Program-made: the position numbers and the translations under genes | Part shown: positions 17,521 to 25,989 of the stretch, piece after piece | Layout: each line of letters opens with the position of its first letter | Numbering within the stretch: position 1 is the stretch's first letter | Origin: Plantibacter flavus | GTDB lineage: Bacteria; Actinomycetota; Actinomycetes; Actinomycetales; Microbacteriaceae | Reading direction: 5' to 3' | Length of the DNA stretch: 64,000 nt | Assembly: GCF_900177615.1 (NCBI RefSeq) | Contig: NZ_FXAP01000004.1 | Span: 372,001-436,000, forward strand | Notes under the pieces: model-generated | What the model was told of the DNA's origin: nothing | The model's input: the letters and a program-made list of their open reading frames with translations, nothing else | Database searches by the model: none

Positions 17521-19526
17521 GCGTCACTCCCTGTGCTGCGCGGTTCGGTGCGGCGTTCCTCAGCGATGAGGAGCGCGCGGTGGATGGCCTCCGCCTGCTG
17601 CGCGTCCAGAGCGCCGTCGATGACGACCGCCTCCAGACCGGTGACGAGCGGGGTGTCGGCGGTGATGGTGGTGCGGGTGGTGGCGGCGAGCGAGACCCCG
17701 ACACCCGGGTACTCGGCCGCGCGGAGGAACCAGGGGAAGGCGTTCGCTGCGGGCTGTCGGAACAGGACCGTGGTGGGGCGTCGAGCCGGCGTCGGGGCGG
17801 GCTCGGTGGTGTCACCCGCATCCGGGTCGGCACCTCCGTCGGCGTCCAGAACGAAGGCGACCCAGGCCGCACGGGAGCCGTGCGCGGTCGACTCCCCCGG
17901 TCCGTCCGCGCTGAGGACGGACCGGTGGGCGTCCGCGGGCAATCGCCAGAACCATCCGCCGTAGCCGGCACCTTCGCGGCCGTTCGTGGCCGGCGACCCG
18001 ATCGTCGCCGTCGATCCCGTCGTCCGGAGGACGCTGGAGACGGCGACGCGGAGCGCCGACCTCCCGCTCCCGACGCCAGGCACGGCGAACTCCTCGACGA
18101 CCGTCCTGCGCGACTCCCGCAGCTGCGTCGTCCCGTCGCGCCCGATCCAGTCGAGCGACTGACGCAGCACACCGGCGTCCACCTCGGTCTCGGTGACGCG
18201 CTGGACACCGTGGTTGTCGAGCATCGTCGACCCCTGCCCGGCGACGTAGGTGCGACCGCCCCAGTACGAGACGCCGTCGACGTCGGCGACGGCCATCGAG
18301 AGTCCGACATGGTGGGGGTGGTCGTCGGGAGCGGATTCCGTGACGACGGTCCCGTCGAGCGAGGTGACGGGGTGCGCGAACGGTCGCGGGGCGTCGGCCG
18401 GTTCGAGGCCGCTGCCGTCGTGGAGGATGAGGACCTCTCGGTCGCCGAGCCGGGCGGTCAGCTCCGGTGACGTGGGGTGCTGCTCGGTTCCGCGCCAGAC
18501 CGGTGGACTCGCGGCCGGGCGCGCTGCGGTGCTCTCCCGGGCGACGAACCGGGGCCGGAAGACGAGCGGGTGTCCACCCTCCGCGCCGCCGATGGTGTCG
18601 CGCAGTCTGGTCCACGCCTCGGCGCCGAGCTCGCGTCGCGGGACGGACACCGTACTGAGCGCCGGCACCGCGAACGCCGCGAACGGGATGTCGTCGAAGC
18701 CGACCACACTGAGCGCCGAGGGGACGGACACACCGGCGCCGCGGAGCGCCGAGACGAGCCCGAGGGCGACGAGGTCGTTGAAGGCGACCACGGCGGTCGC
18801 GTCGTGCTGCACCACCGTCTCGACGACCGCGGCGCCGTCCACCAGCGCTGACCCGGCCGGCACGATGTCGACGGAGAGGTCGTCGTGGTCCGAGCGCGCG
18901 CGGGCGATGCCGACCCGTCGGAGGCGATCGCCCTGGCTCGCGGTGGGCCCCGCGAGGTACAGGATGCGCCGGTGCCCGAGCGCGTGCAGCTCGGCGAGCA
19001 CCTGCTCCATGCCGCTGGCGTAGTCGATGGACACCGACGGCACGGGCGAGTCGGCGAGCTCGCGGTTGACGAGCACGACCGGGTGGAGTTCGGCGAGCAG
19101 CGCTCGAAGCTCCGGTTCGGCCAGACGGGGTGAGCAGAGGACGATCGCGTCGCAGCGACGACGGGCTTCGCGGGCCGCCGCAGCCTCGTCGGCCGGGTCC
19201 TCCTCGGTGTCGGTCACGAGGACGCGGTAGCCGTCGGCCGCCGCGGCCCGGGTGACCCCGCGCAGGATCTCCTGGAACATCGGGTTCTCGAGGTCGGGCA
19301 CGACGACCCCGATGGTGTTCGTGCGGCCGAGCGACAGGCTTCGGGCCAGCATGCTCGGGCGGTAGCCGAGGGCGTCCACCGCGGCGAGGACGCGGTCGGC
19401 GATCGCCGCGTCGACGGTCGCCTTGCCGTTGAGCACACGTGACACGGTGGCCTTCGAGACGCCCGCCTGCACGGCGACGTCGGAGATCGTCGGTGTCGGT
19501 CCAGCGCTGGGGAACCGGTTGCTCAT
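17517..19526 (-). CDS. LacI-family regulator fused to a PmoA-like (DUF6807) domain
   Basis: A 669-residue fusion, about twice normal LacI length. Residues about 13-60 are a LacI HTH plus hinge (TISDVAVQAGVSKATVSRVLNG); the effector-binding domain follows to about 338 with VVGFDDIPFAAFAVPALSTV. The C-terminal 320 residues are a DUF6807 domain, recognisable by HPVTSLDGTVVTESAPDDHPHH, YWGGRTY, GSPATNGREGAGYGGWFWR and HGSRAAWVAF, all matched in the free-standing homologue at 27344-28354. There is no stop or frameshift at the junction. The domain could sense a sugar or be an enzyme tethered to the repressor. It faces the uronate operon across a 16-bp palindrome that is its probable operator. Confidence 0.93.
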   Translation of the reverse strand: MSNRFPSAGPTPTISDVAVQAGVSKATVSRVLNGKATVDAAIADRVLAAVDALGYRPSMLARSLSLGRTNTIGVVVPDLENPMFQEILRGVTRAAAADGYRVLVTDTEEDPADEAAAAREARRRCDAIVLCSPRLAEPELRALLAELHPVVLVNRELADSPVPSVSIDYASGMEQVLAELHALGHRRILYLAGPTASQGDRLRRVGIARARSDHDDLSVDIVPAGSALVDGAAVVETVVQHDATAVVAFNDLVALGLVSALRGAGVSVPSALSVVGFDDIPFAAFAVPALSTVSVPRRELGAEAWTRLRDTIGGAEGGHPLVFRPRFVARESTAARPAASPPVWRGTEQHPTSPELTARLGDREVLILHDGSGLEPADAPRPFAHPVTSLDGTVVTESAPDDHPHHVGLSMAVADVDGVSYWGGRTYVAGQGSTMLDNHGVQRVTETEVDAGVLRQSLDWIGRDGTTQLRESRRTVVEEFAVPGVGSGRSALRVAVSSVLRTTGSTATIGSPATNGREGAGYGGWFWRLPADAHRSVLSADGPGESTAHGSRAAWVAFVLDADGGADPDAGDTTEPAPTPARRPTTVLFRQPAANAFPWFLRAAEYPGVGVSLAATTRTTITADTPLVTGLEAVVIDGALDAQQAEAIHRALLIAEERRTEPRSTGSDA

Positions 19527-19586
19527 ACGTCCTCGTTCGACTCGTCACGGGTGGTGCCGTCCTCAATCATCCTATAGGCTCACGTT

Positions 19587-19602
19587 GAGAAACCGGTTTC
19601 TC
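19587..19602. promoter_or_regulatory. perfect 16-bp LacI-family operator
   Basis: GAGAAACCGGTTTCTC is perfectly palindromic with the central CG step typical of LacI-family sites. It lies in the 127-bp gap between the lacI-pmoA gene and the uronate operon, nine bases from TATAGG (19573-19578), which could serve as a -10. It is the best candidate for autoregulation and control of both operons. Confidence 0.75.
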
Positions 19603-19653
19603 GGTTTTGCCTGGTCGACCTGGTCGACCCGGACGTGGTCAGAGAGGACACCG

Positions 19654-20622
19654 ATGCGCATCATCGTCACCGGCGGCGCAGGACGACTCGGGCGGAGCGT
19701 CGCGAGCGCCCTCGCCGAAGCAGGCCACGAGGTCGTCTCCGTCGATCGGACCGACCCCGGACTGCCCGGCGTCGAGGGCCGGACCGCCGACCTCCTCGAC
19801 CACGACGCCACCCACGAGCTCTTCGCCACCCTGCGGCCCGACGCCGTCGTGCACCTGGCGGCGATCGCCGTGCCCTTCAGCGCGCCGGAGCACGTCATCC
19901 TGTCCACCAACCAGACGCTCGCCTTCACCGCCCTCACCGCCGGGATCGCCGCCGGGGCGACCAGGCTGCTGGCCGCGAGCAGCCCGACCGTCATCGGCTA
20001 CGGCGCCCCGCACGGGTGGACGCCCGAGGCGCTCCCCATCACCGAGGAGCACCGGGTTGCCCCGTGGAACGCCTACGCACTGTCGAAGGTCGCGATCGAG
20101 TCGACGGTCGCGATGCTCGCCCGAGCCCACGGCGACACCGTCGTCACCGGCGCGTTCCGGCCGTGCTTCGTCGTCTCCCCGGAGGAATGGGAGGGGGCGC
20201 CGACGCAGCAGGGGCACACCATCGTCGACCGGCTCGCCGATCCCGCACTCGCCGCCGTCTCGCTCTACAACTACGTCGACGCGCGTGACGCCGGCCGGTT
20301 CGTCGCCGCCTGGATCGATCGTGCGGACGCCCGGCACTCCGGTGAGGTGTACTTCGTCGGCGCCGACGACGCCCTGGCCCTCGCTCCCTTGTCCACCCTG
20401 CTGCCCGCGCACGTACCGAGCACCGCCGGATTCGCCGACGGACTCATCGATCGAGCCGCCGCCTTCAGCAGTGCGAAGGCTACCGCCCACCTCGGGTGGC
20501 GCCCGGAGCACGACTGGCGGTCCGCGCTCAGCCCCGCCGAGGCGGCCCGGCTCACCGATCTACTCGCCGCCGACAGCGGCCGGCCGGCCACCACTCCAGC
20601 CCCAGCCCCAGCCCCACGATGA
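19654..20622 (+). CDS. NAD-dependent epimerase/dehydratase, probable uronate dehydrogenase
   Basis: Extended short-chain dehydrogenase, 322 residues, with TGGAGRLG at the N-terminus and the Y141-x-x-x-K145 catalytic pair (YALSK). Uronate dehydrogenases share this size and fold and oxidise galacturonate or glucuronate to the aldaro-lactone; the gene order with kdgD and a semialdehyde dehydrogenase supports that job, but sugar epimerase activity cannot be excluded. ATG chosen because AGAGAGGA is five to six bases upstream; the open frame further upstream crosses the operator and is not coding. The C-terminus is a short Pro/Ala tail. Confidence 0.85.
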   Translation: MRIIVTGGAGRLGRSVASALAEAGHEVVSVDRTDPGLPGVEGRTADLLDHDATHELFATLRPDAVVHLAAIAVPFSAPEHVILSTNQTLAFTALTAGIAAGATRLLAASSPTVIGYGAPHGWTPEALPITEEHRVAPWNAYALSKVAIESTVAMLARAHGDTVVTGAFRPCFVVSPEEWEGAPTQQGHTIVDRLADPALAAVSLYNYVDARDAGRFVAAWIDRADARHSGEVYFVGADDALALAPLSTLLPAHVPSTAGFADGLIDRAAAFSSAKATAHLGWRPEHDWRSALSPAEAARLTDLLAADSGRPATTPAPAPAPR

Positions 20623-20636
20623 CGAGGACCTCCACC

Positions 20637-21578
20637 ATGCCAGCACCACTCGCCTTCGACGGCGTCCTGTACTTCCCGATCACCCCCTTCGACGCCGCAG
20701 GCGAGGTCGACCTGGGGCTCCTCGGCACCCACCTCGAGTCGCGACTCGAACACCGGCCAGGTGGGGTGTTCCCCGCCTGCGGCACCGGCGAGCTGCACGC
20801 GATGTCGCCGTCGGAGGCCGCCCGCGTCGTCCGGCGCACCGTCGAGGTCGTCGACGGCGCCGTCCCGGTCATCGGCGGCGCCGGCGGGGGCGTGGCGACC
20901 GCCAAGGAACTCGCCGTGGCAGCCGAAGAGGCGGGGGCCGACGCGATCCTGCTCATGCCGCCGTACCTCGTCTCCGGGCCGGCAGCCGGTCTGCAGGCGT
21001 ACGTCGAGGACGTCCTCTCGGCGACGAGCCTCCCGGCGATCGTCTACCACCGGAACAACGCCCGGTACACGACGGCGACGATGCGCCACCTCGCGCGCAA
21101 CCCCCAGGTCGTCGGTTTCAAGGACGGCGTCGGCGACGTCGCGGCCGCCCAGGACATCGTGCTGGCGGTGCACGAGGAGGGACGCTGCGACTTCGCCTTC
21201 TTCAACGGCCTCCTCACCGCCGAGCTCACGCAGGCCGCCTACCGCGGCATCGGCATCCCGCTCTACTCCTCGGCCGTCTTCGCCATGCTGCCCGAGCTCG
21301 CGACGCTGTTCTACCGCGCGTACACCGAGCACGACGAACCGCTGCGCGAGCGCCTGCTCCGCGATTTCTACCGGCCGCTGGTCGCCCTCCGCGACGAGAC
21401 CCCCGGCTTCGCCGTGTCGCTCATCAAGGCCGGCGTCCGGCTCGGCGGTCTGCCGGTCGGTTCCGTGCGGTCGCCCTTCGTCGATCCGACCCCCGAGCAG
21501 ACCGACCGCCTGGACGCACTCCTCGCGACCGGCGCCGACCTCGTCGCCGAGCACGCGACCCTGGCCGCAGGGCGTTGA
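20637..21578 (+). CDS. kdgD: 5-dehydro-4-deoxyglucarate dehydratase-like protein
   Basis: Class I aldolase-fold enzyme of the DapA superfamily, 313 residues, predicted to dehydrate and decarboxylate 5-keto-4-deoxyglucarate to 2-oxoglutarate semialdehyde. KdgD hallmarks are YFPITPFDAAGEVD, FPACGTGE, LLMPPYL, IVYHRNN (Tyr137) and VVGFKDGVGD with Schiff-base Lys162. The ATG used has GAGGA eight bases before it; another ATG 18 bases upstream overlaps the previous stop but lacks a ribosome site. Second gene of the uronate-type operon. Confidence 0.9.
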   Translation: MPAPLAFDGVLYFPITPFDAAGEVDLGLLGTHLESRLEHRPGGVFPACGTGELHAMSPSEAARVVRRTVEVVDGAVPVIGGAGGGVATAKELAVAAEEAGADAILLMPPYLVSGPAAGLQAYVEDVLSATSLPAIVYHRNNARYTTATMRHLARNPQVVGFKDGVGDVAAAQDIVLAVHEEGRCDFAFFNGLLTAELTQAAYRGIGIPLYSSAVFAMLPELATLFYRAYTEHDEPLRERLLRDFYRPLVALRDETPGFAVSLIKAGVRLGGLPVGSVRSPFVDPTPEQTDRLDALLATGADLVAEHATLAAGR

Positions 21579-21580
21579 CG

Positions 21581-22675
21581 ATGCCCGGGATCGCCTCCAT
21601 CACCACCTCGCTCGGCCGATTCGCCATGCCGCGCCCCTGGGTGCCCGAGGCGCCGTGGCTCCATCTCATCCGCGTGGACGTCGTCGACGACGAGGGCGCG
21701 ACCGGCTCGGGCTTCACCTGGACACCGACGATCGGAGCCACGGCCGTCCGGGCGCTGCTCGACGACGACATCACGGCCGCCGCCCTCGGAGCGACGACCG
21801 ACCCCGAAACGCTCTGGCCGCGGCTGTGGGCGCATCTGCACGAGGCCGGTGGTGGCGGGATCACCACGATCGCGCTCGCCGGGCTCGACACCGCGCTCTG
21901 GGACCTCCGCGGGCGACGGGCCGGTCTCGGGCTCGCCGACCTCCTCGGCCGTCGACGCGACACGGTCCGGGCGTACGGCAGTGGCGTGAACCTCCACCTC
22001 GACGCCGCCTCGCTCGCCGCGCAGGTCGAGCGGTGGATCGCGGCGGGCTACGACGCCGTCAAGATCAAGGTCGGCAAGCCCGACCTCGCCGAGGACGTCG
22101 ACCGCGTGACGATGGTGCGCGAACTGCTCGGACCGGACCGCCGGCTCATGATCGACGCGAACCAGCGCTGGGACGTCGACCAAGCGGTCTCGTCCCTGGA
22201 ACGGCTCGGCGTCGTCGACCCGGCCTGGATCGAGGAGCCGCTGCGCTCGGACGACACCGCGGGGTACGAACGGCTGCGTCAGGCGACCGACCTCCCGATC
22301 GCACTGGGCGAGAACGTGCACACGATCCACCGGTTCCGCGACCTCGTCGACCGTGGCGTCGCCGACGTCCTGCAACCGAACGTGGTCCGCGTCGGCGGCA
22401 TCACCCCCTTCCTCGCGATCGCCGCGCTCGTCGACGACGCCGGACTCACGCTCGCGCCGCACCTGCTCCCCGACCTCTCCGGGCAGCTCGCCCTCGCCCT
22501 CCCGCAGCTCACCGAGGTCGAGGACGTCGAGGATGCGGGCTTCGTCGCGATCGGCGCCATCGACCCGCCCGGGCCGGTCACCATCGCGGCGGGCCTGGTG
22601 CAGGTCGAGCAGCGACCGGGCCTCGGCTTCGTCATCCGCGACCGGATCGCCGAGACCGCTGCCGTCGGGCGCTGA
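21581..22675 (+). CDS. enolase-superfamily acid-sugar dehydratase, mandelate racemase subgroup
   Basis: Predicted to dehydrate an aldarate or aldonate, supplying the keto-deoxy acid used by KdgD. The 364-residue barrel has the base motif K161-I-K163, metal ligands D192 (DANQRW), E218 (IEEPL) and E244 (GENVH), and His294 in APHLLP. The Asp expected as partner of that His in the mandelate racemase group reads Asn267 (LQPNVVRVGG), which is unusual. The start follows the kdgD stop by two bases. Closest recognisable roles are galactarate, talarate or glucarate dehydratase; the exact one cannot be read from sequence. Confidence 0.87.
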   Translation: MPGIASITTSLGRFAMPRPWVPEAPWLHLIRVDVVDDEGATGSGFTWTPTIGATAVRALLDDDITAAALGATTDPETLWPRLWAHLHEAGGGGITTIALAGLDTALWDLRGRRAGLGLADLLGRRRDTVRAYGSGVNLHLDAASLAAQVERWIAAGYDAVKIKVGKPDLAEDVDRVTMVRELLGPDRRLMIDANQRWDVDQAVSSLERLGVVDPAWIEEPLRSDDTAGYERLRQATDLPIALGENVHTIHRFRDLVDRGVADVLQPNVVRVGGITPFLAIAALVDDAGLTLAPHLLPDLSGQLALALPQLTEVEDVEDAGFVAIGAIDPPGPVTIAAGLVQVEQRPGLGFVIRDRIAETAAVGR

Positions 22676-22756
22676 CCCGTCCGCTCGGCCTTCCGCAGGC
22701 CGGCCACACGCCCCGATCATCACCAGCCGTACCCGCATCCTCGAGGAGTCATCGCC

Positions 22757-24382
22757 ATGCACGACACCGACCACAGCACCGGCACGATCGACCGCACCGA
22801 GGCCGACTTGCAGGGCGCCACCGCCAGGACCGCCGGCCCCGACGCCGGCAGCGGCAGCGGCAGCGGCAGCGGACGCACCGGAAGCTCGGCCGCCAGCGCC
22901 GCGGGAACCGCAGCCATCACCTCCGACGCGGGCCGTGCCGCCGTTCCGACCGTCGACGAGGTCGCCGCGGCAGCAGCCGCGTCCTCCTCCGAGCTCGCAT
23001 CCACCGCGCCCTGGACCCGCGCCGCCTGGCTCGAGGCCGCCGCCGACGCACTCGACGCCCGGGTCGACGAGCTCGTCGCACTCGCCGACGAGGAGTCCCA
23101 CCTCGGGACCGCGCGCCTCACGGGCGAGGTCGCGCGGACGACGGGCCAGCTGCGGCTGTTCGCCGCCGTCCTCCGCGACGGCGCATTCCTCGAAGTCGTC
23201 ATCGACCACGCCGACGCCTCCGCCACCCCGCCCAAGCCGGAGCTGCGACGGATGCTCCGGCCGACGGGGCCGGTCGCGGTCTTCAGTGCCTCGAACTTCC
23301 CGTTCGCGTTCTCGGTCGCCGGCGGCGACACGGCGTCGGCGCTGGCTGCCGGGTGCCCGGTCATCGTGAAGGCGCACTCCGGCCACCCGCGACTCTCCCG
23401 GCTGACCGCGGCGATCGTCACCGAGGCGTTGCGCTCGGCCGGAGCCCCGGACGGCACCTTCGCGCTCGTCGAGGGTCGTGAGCAGGGCACCGCCCTCGTG
23501 CAGCACCCGGCGATCACCGCGGTCGGGTTCACGGGCTCGCTCGCCGGCGGGCGCGCACTGTTCGACCTGGCGTCGCAGCGGCCGGCCCCGATCCCCTTCT
23601 ACGGCGAGCTCGGCAGCACGAATCCGGTCGTCATCACCGAGGCCGCGCTGCAGGGTGAGGCGGCGGGTGACCTCGCTCGCGGGCTGGCGGCATCCTTCAC
23701 GCTCGGCGTGGGGCAGTTCTGCACGAACCCCGGCCTGGTCCTCGTGCCGAGCGGCAGCGGGTTCGCCGAGCTCGTCGCGCAGGCCGCGGCGGACACCGTC
23801 GCCGGGCGCATGCTGACGCCGGGCATCGCCCAGGCCTATGCCGCGGGTACCGCTCGCGCCGCCGGCCATCCCGGGGTGCGGACGCTCCTCGGCGGCGAGA
23901 CGGCGGCTGCGGATTCCGGCGTTCCGACCGTCCTCGCGACCACCGCCGCGACAGTGCTCGACGCCCCCGAGGTCCTGCTCGAGGAGATCTTCGGGCCGGC
24001 GACGCTCGTCATCGAGGTCGCGGACGACGCCGAGCTGCTCGCGGTCCTGGCCGAGGTCGGTGGCGCGCTCACCGCGACCGTGCACGCGGCGCCCGGTGAG
24101 GACATCGCCGGTCTCGTGTCGCGGCTCGAGCCGATCGCCGGCCGGGTGCTCTTCGGCGGCTGGCCGACGGGTGTCGCTGTGGGTTGGGCGCAGCACCATG
24201 GCGGACCGTGGCCGGCGACGACCTCGCTCCACACCTCGGTGGGTGCGTCGGCGGTGCGCCGCTTCCAGCGTCCGATCGTCTACCAGGACGCACCCGAGCG
24301 TGCGCTCCCCGAGGCCCTGCACGAGGCGAACCCGCTCCGTCTCCCCCGCCGCGTCGACGGCGTCCTGGAGCTCCCCGCCTGA
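22757..24382 (+). CDS. aldehyde dehydrogenase, probable 2-oxoglutarate semialdehyde dehydrogenase
   Basis: Oxidises 2-oxoglutarate semialdehyde to 2-oxoglutarate with NAD(P)+, the last step of oxidative uronate, aldarate or pentose routes. Catalytic C322 lies in GQFCTNPG and E284 in GELGSTNP, the pattern of this ALDH subgroup; SASNFPFAFSVAGGDTASALAAGCPV is also diagnostic. At 541 residues it is slightly long because of a low-complexity Gly/Ser/Ala insert at residues about 26-53. It follows the dehydratase gene by 81 bp and closes the operon; a palindromic element lies beyond its stop. Confidence 0.92.
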   Translation: MHDTDHSTGTIDRTEADLQGATARTAGPDAGSGSGSGSGRTGSSAASAAGTAAITSDAGRAAVPTVDEVAAAAAASSSELASTAPWTRAAWLEAAADALDARVDELVALADEESHLGTARLTGEVARTTGQLRLFAAVLRDGAFLEVVIDHADASATPPKPELRRMLRPTGPVAVFSASNFPFAFSVAGGDTASALAAGCPVIVKAHSGHPRLSRLTAAIVTEALRSAGAPDGTFALVEGREQGTALVQHPAITAVGFTGSLAGGRALFDLASQRPAPIPFYGELGSTNPVVITEAALQGEAAGDLARGLAASFTLGVGQFCTNPGLVLVPSGSGFAELVAQAAADTVAGRMLTPGIAQAYAAGTARAAGHPGVRTLLGGETAAADSGVPTVLATTAATVLDAPEVLLEEIFGPATLVIEVADDAELLAVLAEVGGALTATVHAAPGEDIAGLVSRLEPIAGRVLFGGWPTGVAVGWAQHHGGPWPATTSLHTSVGASAVRRFQRPIVYQDAPERALPEALHEANPLRLPRRVDGVLELPA

Positions 24383-24400
24383 CCGCCGCTCCCGTTCATC

Positions 24401-24480
24401 CCCAACTCAGGAGCTCTCCGGCGCGTCACCCACCTGAGGGTCCGCAAAGACCCGACACACCGCACTTCTCCTGAGTTGGG
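24401..24480. repeat. 80-bp palindromic element, family beta, copy 1
   Basis: Perfect 13-bp terminal inverted repeats (CCCAACTCAGGAG / CTCCTGAGTTGGG) with homologous inner sequence, notably AGACCCGACAC near the right end. It sits between two converging genes, where it could terminate both. Three relatives are at 40111, 62669 and 63804. Confidence 0.85.
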
Positions 24481-24501
24481 ACAGAACCGGCGGATGACGG
24501 G

Positions 24502-25989
24502 TCAGGCGAGGGCGGCGGCGAGCCAGGCGCGCAGCTCGGCCTGCATCGGTACGGACCAGCTGTGCGGTTCGTCGTGGAAGGTGCCCGTGTAGGCCGAGCG
24601 CTCGGCACCGATCCGGTACCGCTCGGCGAGGATCGCGTGGGCATCGCGCATCCCGGCCGGCTCGAAGAGTTCGTCGCGCTCGGCGTACTGGACGAGCAGC
24701 GGCAGCCCGGGGCGCAGGGAGGCGAGCTCCGGCCAGTCGCCGACCCGCGACAGTCCCGGTGAGAGGAACGACCACGAGTGCTGATCGGCGTGCCCGTCGA
24801 GCACCCCGTCGAACGTCGACATCATCGCGACCACGCCCGCAGCACGGATCCGGTCGTCCATGGCAGAGAGCAGGACGGCCCGGGCACCGCCACCGGAGAG
24901 GCCGAAGCACGCGACGGCTCCGGAACGGACCCCGGGCGCGGCCGCCAGCTGGTCGAGCGCGATGAGGTCGTCGCGGAGGACGAGACCGGCGAGCGAGGTG
25001 CCCAGGACGCCCAGCTCTTTCGCGAGCTGCGGCTCGTTGGCCGCCGCGAGGAGCTCGGACCGCTGCCCGGGCGACACCACCGCGACCTCCATTCCGCGTC
25101 GGATCGACTCAGCCCGACGGCCGGCGAGCTGCAGGTCGACGGTCCGATGGAAGCGTTCGGCGACGGCCTCGTCCGGGATCCGCCGGGATCCCCACCCGAA
25201 CGCATCGTGCACGAGCACGGCGAACCCGTCGCGCGCGAGGTCGGACGCGACGGCGCGGCCTCCGTAGTAGCGGTCGCGGAACGCCTGCAGCTCCTCGCAC
25301 GAGACGGACGTCGTGGCGGGCACGCCATCGGGCCCGTCCGCGAGTTTCTCCCGCCCGACGCGCGTGAACCCACCGTGGTCGTGCAGGGCCAGCGCACCCG
25401 GGAGCACGCCCGTCTCGCCGGCCGGCCGCAACAGCCACGCCGACGTCGGCGCACCGAAACCGGTCGACCAGCGGAGTCCGACCCCGTCGACGCCGTCACG
25501 GGTCCAGCTGCCGAGCTCCTCGGGCGGCTCGGGCGGCGCCGGTCGTGGGAAGAGACCGAGGACCTCGGCGAGGCGCGTTCGCGTGGCGTCGAGCGACCAG
25601 TCTGCGGCACTGACGCCCCGGATCGACTCCCGGAACCGGGCGGCGAGCGCCCGCAGACCGGGGTCGCGCGCAGGTGGAGGTATGACCGGTCGGGACCGCA
25701 CCTCGACGGGCTCGGTGACCGCGACATGGTCCACGACCGGGACGTGGCCGGCGACCGGGACGCCGACCGATACGGGACCATCCCGCAAGGCAGCATCCGG
25801 GACCGGGACCGACCCTGTCCGGGACCGGACCTCGACAGGCTCGGCGACCGGGACAGACTCGGCGACCGGAACAGACTCAGCGGCCGGAACAGACTCGGTG
25901 ATCTGGGCGGGCTCGGTCATCGGCTCAGCGGCCGAGGTCGACCCGACGTCCGGGTCGGCGCCGGCGCCGGCCTCCGAGCCGCTGCTCAC
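24502..25989 (-). CDS. alpha/beta hydrolase (dienelactone hydrolase/acetyl-esterase-like)
   Basis: Predicted serine esterase. The C-terminal 380 residues form the hydrolase domain with nucleophile motif GLSGGG, candidate acid in YAERDELFEP and His in FHDEPHSW; HDHGGFTRVG is the probable oxyanion region. I start at the GTG overlapping the dehydrogenase stop (GTGA); an ATG 23 codons in is possible. The first 100 residues are low complexity, and much of that (about 25691-25900) is translated interspersed repeat giving repeats of VAESVPVAEPVEVRSR. It is the last gene of the second ABC operon; a role in removing acyl groups from an imported glycoside is inferred. Confidence 0.82.
   Translation of the reverse strand: MSSGSEAGAGADPDVGSTSAAEPMTEPAQITESVPAAESVPVAESVPVAEPVEVRSRTGSVPVPDAALRDGPVSVGVPVAGHVPVVDHVAVTEPVEVRSRPVIPPPARDPGLRALAARFRESIRGVSAADWSLDATRTRLAEVLGLFPRPAPPEPPEELGSWTRDGVDGVGLRWSTGFGAPTSAWLLRPAGETGVLPGALALHDHGGFTRVGREKLADGPDGVPATTSVSCEELQAFRDRYYGGRAVASDLARDGFAVLVHDAFGWGSRRIPDEAVAERFHRTVDLQLAGRRAESIRRGMEVAVVSPGQRSELLAAANEPQLAKELGVLGTSLAGLVLRDDLIALDQLAAAPGVRSGAVACFGLSGGGARAVLLSAMDDRIRAAGVVAMMSTFDGVLDGHADQHSWSFLSPGLSRVGDWPELASLRPGLPLLVQYAERDELFEPAGMRDAHAILAERYRIGAERSAYTGTFHDEPHSWSVPMQAELRAWLAAALA
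25691..25900. repeat. interspersed repeat units inside the hydrolase gene
   Basis: On the minus strand, units such as GTCGCCGAGCCTGTCGAGG and GTCACCGAGCCCGTCGAGG match the intergenic array at 11.95-13.09 kb, here kept in frame and read as VAEPVEVRSR and VTEPVEVRSR, with shorter GTTCCGGTCGCCGAGTCT units between them. Confidence 0.7.
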
